Source: Kibdelosporangium philippinense
GTDB lineage: Bacteria; Actinomycetota; Actinomycetes; Mycobacteriales; Pseudonocardiaceae
Direction of reading: 5' to 3'
Assembly: GCF_021390435.2 (NCBI RefSeq)
Contig: NZ_JAJVCN010000001.1
Coordinates: 3,782,001 to 3,846,000 of the forward strand
DNA length: 64,000 nt
The translations under genes were made by a program, and so were the position numbers. This document shows positions 60,614 to 64,000 of the stretch, one piece after another. The notes under the pieces are model-generated. The model searched no databases. It was not told where the DNA came from and worked only from the letters and a program-made list of their open reading frames with translations. Every line of letters begins with the position of its first letter. Position 1 is the first letter of the stretch.

Positions 60614-61483
60614 TCAGCAATCCGGTCCTACCACCGCCACGGCGCAGGGTGCGTGGTGCAACAGAGCCTGGCTGGTGGAGCCCAGCAGCATGCCGGTCAC
60701 TCCGCCACGCCCTCGGGTGCCGACCACCACCAGCTGGGCGGTGCGGGCGGCGTCGAGCAGGCTTGCCGCAGGCCGGTCGGGAGTCACCACCGCTTCGACT
60801 GCGACGTCCGGGCACTTGTCCCGCCACACCGCCAACCGCTCGTCGAGAAGACGCTTCTGCTCCTCCTCGACACGCAACCACTGCACGCGATAGGGCGGCA
60901 ATGAGAACTTGATGTACAAGGACATGTCGTTCCACGCGTGCACAGCGACAAGCGGTACGTCCAATCTGGACGCCTCGGCGAACGCGAAACCGACGGCGGC
61001 CTCGCTCGACGGGGAACCGTCCACTCCCACCACCACCGGCCCGCTCTGCTTGTCCTGCTCTGCGCGAACGACCACGATCGGGCAATGTCCATGCGCGGCA
61101 AGCGCCACAGCGACGGAACCGACCACCAGGCCGGTGAAACCGCCGAGGCCGCGAGAGCCCAGAACGATCAGCTCCGCGTTCTTGGACTCCTCGATCAGCA
61201 GCGCCACCGCGGAATCCCGGCACAAGTGCGTCGACACATCGACCCCGGGTTCCGCGTCCCGCACAGCCTGAAGGGCTTCGGCAAGCCAGTCCTGGCCTTC
61301 GCGCTCCAGCTCACCGGACACCGGAGCCGACGACAGCACCGGTGGATAGACGGCCAGAATCGTGCAGGCATGGACCAGCCGAAGTGGCAGACCACGATCA
61401 ACCGCCTCCTGCGCGGCCCATAGCGCCGCGCGCACTGCGGACCTCGAACCGTCGACTCCTACGACAATGGGCTTGTTCATCAT
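60614..61483 (-). CDS. Universal stress protein, two UspA domains
   Basis: A 289-residue tandem UspA protein (PIVVGVDGSRSAVRAALWAA and PVVVGVDGSPSSEAAVGFAF). Both nucleotide loops are intact: GSRGLGGFTGLVVGSVAVAL (~122) and GTRGRGGVTGMLLGSTSQAL (~268). Overlaps the nitroreductase stop by four bases and its stop lies one base before the metal ATPase, so the four genes from 62958 form one operon. Confidence 0.92.
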   Translation of the reverse strand: MMNKPIVVGVDGSRSAVRAALWAAQEAVDRGLPLRLVHACTILAVYPPVLSSAPVSGELEREGQDWLAEALQAVRDAEPGVDVSTHLCRDSAVALLIEESKNAELIVLGSRGLGGFTGLVVGSVAVALAAHGHCPIVVVRAEQDKQSGPVVVGVDGSPSSEAAVGFAFAEASRLDVPLVAVHAWNDMSLYIKFSLPPYRVQWLRVEEEQKRLLDERLAVWRDKCPDVAVEAVVTPDRPAASLLDAARTAQLVVVGTRGRGGVTGMLLGSTSQALLHHAPCAVAVVGPDC

Positions 61484-62439
61484 GACTCCCTGACGACATC
61501 GGCGAACTGCCGACGTGGACTCGGCTTCGGGACACGCGTCGCGCGGCCGAACCGCATCAACGCGTGCGGGAAGCCAGGCAGCTGCAGCTTCTCGCTGAGT
61601 CCGGCGCGGACTTCGGGCACCTGTAGCGACTGGGTGATCAGCGAAGCGGCGAGCCCCAGGCGGGTCGCGGTCAGCCACGCCAGCTGGATCACCTTTCCGG
61701 CAGCCACGTGATCCCGGCTGGTGTCGTCAACGGTCTCCACGACAAAGACACATTCCCTGGCGATCAAGGACGTCAGTGTCTCGTGTTCGGGTACCGGATC
61801 GCCGCTGTGCACAAGCCCGCCGAACAGACCGTGCGCGATCCGGTCGGCCGGTAGACCCAGCCGTGCCTTCCCGCGGTCGATCGTCAACGCCTGCAGTTCG
61901 TGTAGGTAACGGTGATCGTGCCGGAGGACTTGGGCGGAGTGCTCGGACAGTGTGGCCACTGCCTCGGCTTCCTGCCGGCCGGTGACGCGGTGATAGCTGA
62001 CTCGTTCGCCGGCAAGAGAATGCCTGACTGCCCGGATCTCGTCCGCCGACAATGGTTCACCGTCGAACTTGAACCGTTGGCTACGCCGGTACGGGATGGC
62101 CAGGTACCGGTCCCGCTCTGTGCTGGTCGGTGTGCGTGGACGGACCGCGGACACACTGGCGACCAGGTCCGGGTGTGCCCGGTCCGGGAAGAGCGTCGTC
62201 GTGGTCTCCCACCCGAGATAGCGCATCGCCAGCTCGAGGTTGGCCAGCGCCGCGCCGCAGGACATCAACCTGTCCCGGCCTTTCGGATCGTGCCGGGGGA
62301 TCGCGTGGTCCCACCGCTCGAACAACAGCACACTGCGCTCGTGCAACTCCAGCACCCACGGCTGGATGTTGTGCACCGACGGGGCTTGGGCCACAGCCTG
62401 GAAGATCAGCCGGACCTCGCCGGGAGCCCAGAACGACAT
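61480..62439 (-). CDS. Acg-family nitroreductase
   Basis: A 319-residue second member of the Acg family (QAPSVHNIQPWVLELHERSV at ~17, DPKGRDRLMSCGAALANLEL, late LGLAASLITQSLQVPEVRAG). FMN-binding flavoprotein of uncertain substrate. It lies between two USP genes in the 62958-58396 operon. Confidence 0.9.
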   Translation of the reverse strand: MSFWAPGEVRLIFQAVAQAPSVHNIQPWVLELHERSVLLFERWDHAIPRHDPKGRDRLMSCGAALANLELAMRYLGWETTTTLFPDRAHPDLVASVSAVRPRTPTSTERDRYLAIPYRRSQRFKFDGEPLSADEIRAVRHSLAGERVSYHRVTGRQEAEAVATLSEHSAQVLRHDHRYLHELQALTIDRGKARLGLPADRIAHGLFGGLVHSGDPVPEHETLTSLIARECVFVVETVDDTSRDHVAAGKVIQLAWLTATRLGLAASLITQSLQVPEVRAGLSEKLQLPGFPHALMRFGRATRVPKPSPRRQFADVVRES

Positions 62440-62457
62440 GACTGCTCACTCCACCGT

Positions 62458-62958
62458 TCAGTAAAGCGGACCCATGGTCAGTTGCGTGCTCTGCGCCGGC
62501 TCTGTCACCTTGTCGTGCTTGCGGTGCACGTCCGGAATGACCACGACCGGGCACGGCGAGTGGTGCACGCAGTACGAGCTCACGGAGCCCAGTAGGGCTT
62601 CGTACAACCGGCTGTAGCCGTGACTGCCCACAACCAGCAGCTCGGCCCGATCGGCCGCGCTGACCAGGACAGGTCCCGGCTGGCCTTCCAGCAACAGCCG
62701 GTCGATGTGGATGTCCTTGTCATCGGCCACCTCGGCGACGGCGCCTGCCAGCAACTCCCGCTGCGCGGCCAGGACTTCCTCACGCGGGCGCACCTGGATG
62801 AGGTCGAGCCTGTTCAGGCCCGCGGTGGTCGGGTCCGAGTGCCACGCGTTGACGGCCGTGACGGTCGTGTCGCGACGTGCGGCTTCCTCCACGGCCCAAC
62901 GCAATGCGGCAATGCTGACCGCGGATCCGTCGACACCGACGATGATCGGCTTGCTCAT
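62458..62958 (-). CDS. Universal stress protein, single UspA domain
   Basis: A 166-residue UspA protein (PIIVGVDGSAVSIAALRWAV; ATP loop GSHGYSRLYEALLGSVSSYC at ~124), very like the USP at 47194 in the loop and CPVVVIP ending. ATG 62958 follows GAGGAGGAC. First gene of the USP-nitroreductase-USP-ATPase operon. Confidence 0.92.
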   Translation of the reverse strand: MSKPIIVGVDGSAVSIAALRWAVEEAARRDTTVTAVNAWHSDPTTAGLNRLDLIQVRPREEVLAAQRELLAGAVAEVADDKDIHIDRLLLEGQPGPVLVSAADRAELLVVGSHGYSRLYEALLGSVSSYCVHHSPCPVVVIPDVHRKHDKVTEPAQSTQLTMGPLY

Positions 62959-63042
62959 GACGTCCTCCTCGACTCTCTCTGCGCGCCTCAACGTTCCCCG
63001 CGCGGGGAGATCCCCGATACCGCCAGGCGCCCCGGCCAACTC

Positions 63043-63056
63043 AGGTCTTTCGGCCT
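63043..63056. promoter_or_regulatory. DevR-like box, AGGTC-TTTC-GGCCT
   Basis: Placed exactly midway, 84 bases from each start codon, between the divergent USP genes at 62958 (-) and 63141 (+). Confidence 0.55.
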
Positions 63057-63140
63057 CTTCCCACGTGGCGGGCGGCCCTATCCGGAATCTGCCCCTCGCG
63101 GCGAGGGTGGAGCGGAGCGTGCAGACGTAGTGGAGGAACA

Positions 63141-63935
63141 ATGACCCGCACAGCCCAGCCGGCTCCGATCCCCCGCCAGGCCCACGTCCGGCGGCCGCGC
63201 ATCGCTGTCGGCACGGACGGAACTGTATGGGGCGACGCGGCTCTGGACTGGGCGCTGCGGCATGCCGCCACCCAGAGCGCGTCGGTCGACGTGTTCGCCG
63301 CGGAGACCTCGGACGACCACGCCATCACCAGACGCCTTACCGCGTATCGCTGGCTGTTCACCACAGTCACCGTGTCACCGGACTCGTCTGTTCGTACGTT
63401 GCTCGAAGCCAGTACCGACCATGACACGCTGGTCCTCGGCTACCGCGGTCGCAGGCACGGTCCGTTCGGCCTTGGCCGCTCGGTCCTGCCAGTGGTGACC
63501 GAATCCCGATGCGACACCGTCGTCGTCCGCGGCGAACCTCGTGCGGTACAAGGCGAACACAGATGGATCACCGCCGCTCTGGGCGGCAAGCACGACGACG
63601 CTGTGGTCCGCCGTGCCGTCCAGTTCGCTGTCCGGACCAGGAGCAAGCTCCGGCTCGTGCACGCGGTTCCCTTGCCCGGCGCGCACACCGTGCCCATCTC
63701 GACGGAACCAGCCGATGTCCTTGAGCACGCCCACGATCTGGTCCGCGAGATGGCGCCCGACCTGACGCCGAGCTTGCGCCTGGTCCGCAGCCAACCGCAC
63801 GAAGCCGTTCGATCCAGTGAACGCAGCGACCTGTTGGTCCTCGGCCCGGGCAGCCTGCCAGGCAAGTTGTCCGTGATCACGTCGACCGCACTGCACATGG
63901 CCCCGTGCCCGGTGCTGGTCGTCAAACCGTTCTGA
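63141..63935 (+). CDS. Universal stress protein, two divergent UspA domains
   Basis: A 264-residue protein with two UspA-like folds (RIAVGTDGTVWGDAALDWAL; second from ~140). Both nucleotide loops are degraded: GYRGRRHGPFGLGRSVLPVV in domain 1 has wrong spacing, and GPGSLPGKLSVITSTALHMA in domain 2 lacks the G-X2-G. ATP binding is therefore doubtful. Divergent from the USP operon and 13 bases before the GAPDH gene. Confidence 0.85.
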   Translation: MTRTAQPAPIPRQAHVRRPRIAVGTDGTVWGDAALDWALRHAATQSASVDVFAAETSDDHAITRRLTAYRWLFTTVTVSPDSSVRTLLEASTDHDTLVLGYRGRRHGPFGLGRSVLPVVTESRCDTVVVRGEPRAVQGEHRWITAALGGKHDDAVVRRAVQFAVRTRSKLRLVHAVPLPGAHTVPISTEPADVLEHAHDLVREMAPDLTPSLRLVRSQPHEAVRSSERSDLLVLGPGSLPGKLSVITSTALHMAPCPVLVVKPF

Positions 63936-63948
63936 CCCGGAGGTAACA

Positions 63949-64000
63949 ATGACAGTGCGAGTCGGCATCAACGGTTTCGGCCGGATCGGACGGGACGTGT
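63949..64000 (+). CDS. gap: Glyceraldehyde-3-phosphate dehydrogenase, N-terminal start (cut by window edge)
   Basis: ATG 63949 after GGAGGTAAC opens TVRVGINGFGRIGRDV, the invariant NAD-binding start of type I GAPDH. Only 17 residues are inside the window. Its place behind a USP in this stress region suggests a second, condition-specific GAPDH. Confidence 0.85.
   Translation, partial: MTVRVGINGFGRIGRDV

Overview
The window is high-GC DNA with GGAGG-type ribosome binding sites. Its gene families (RHS toxin with golvesin-like domains, subtilisin-inhibitor protein, DevR/DosR-like regulator, Acg-type nitroreductases, Rv1733c-like and CtpF-like proteins) are typical of an actinomycete. A member of the Pseudonocardiales is my best guess; the genus cannot be fixed from sequence alone.

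Layout. (1) 1-2.7 kb: arsenic locus with an aquaporin C-terminus, an ArsO-like flavoprotein and a divergent ArsR-acetyltransferase fusion, separated by a TCGATACA dyad. (2) 2.7-5 kb: a conserved acyltransferase behind a broken epimerase remnant, then transposase debris. (3) 4.9-14.2 kb: a giant secreted RHS/YD-repeat polymorphic toxin with a pentapeptide-repeat protein directly downstream as candidate immunity protein. (4) 14.4-18.7 kb: a secreted beta-propeller protein, a truncated large serine recombinase abutting a decayed ISL3-type element, and an SSI-type protease inhibitor. (5) 18.7-20.7 kb: a Tat-exported multicopper oxidase.

(6) 21-24 kb, 29.7-44 kb and 44-64 kb: a very large DosR/DevR-type dormancy gene set. 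It holds an orphan NarL/DevR-type response regulator, six universal stress proteins, three CBS-BON proteins, two Acg-like nitroreductases, an Hsp20, Rv1733c-like and DUF1918 proteins, cytochrome bd oxidase (cydA, cydB and a fused cydDC), PEP synthase, a fermentative operon (alcohol dehydrogenase, USP, pyruvate formate-lyase and its activase), an SQR-like flavoprotein, TrkA proteins with a CtpF-like P-type ATPase, a short HPF-like protein, DoxX and a P1B-5 ATPase with a hemerythrin domain. The gene starts are repeatedly preceded, at about 35-120 bp, by a short dyad of the form GGGNC-N4-GNCCC. I propose this as the binding site of the encoded DevR-like regulator, so that the region is one regulon for oxygen limitation: high-affinity respiration, mixed-acid-type fermentation, redox and stress buffering, ion homeostasis and ribosome hibernation.

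(7) 24.6-29.5 kb: a copper block (cupredoxin-fused P1B ATPase, small Met/His-rich membrane proteins, Tat-lipoprotein multicopper oxidase) lying exactly between the two broken ends of an ABC-2 exporter operon, which suggests insertion plus deletion.

Many genes carry single-base frameshifts or nonsense codons (hsp20, DUF2267, phoU, flavodoxin, a small wHTH-like or unknown gene, transposase, ABC parts). They are either true decay or indel errors in the assembly. No tRNA, rRNA or CRISPR array was recognised.
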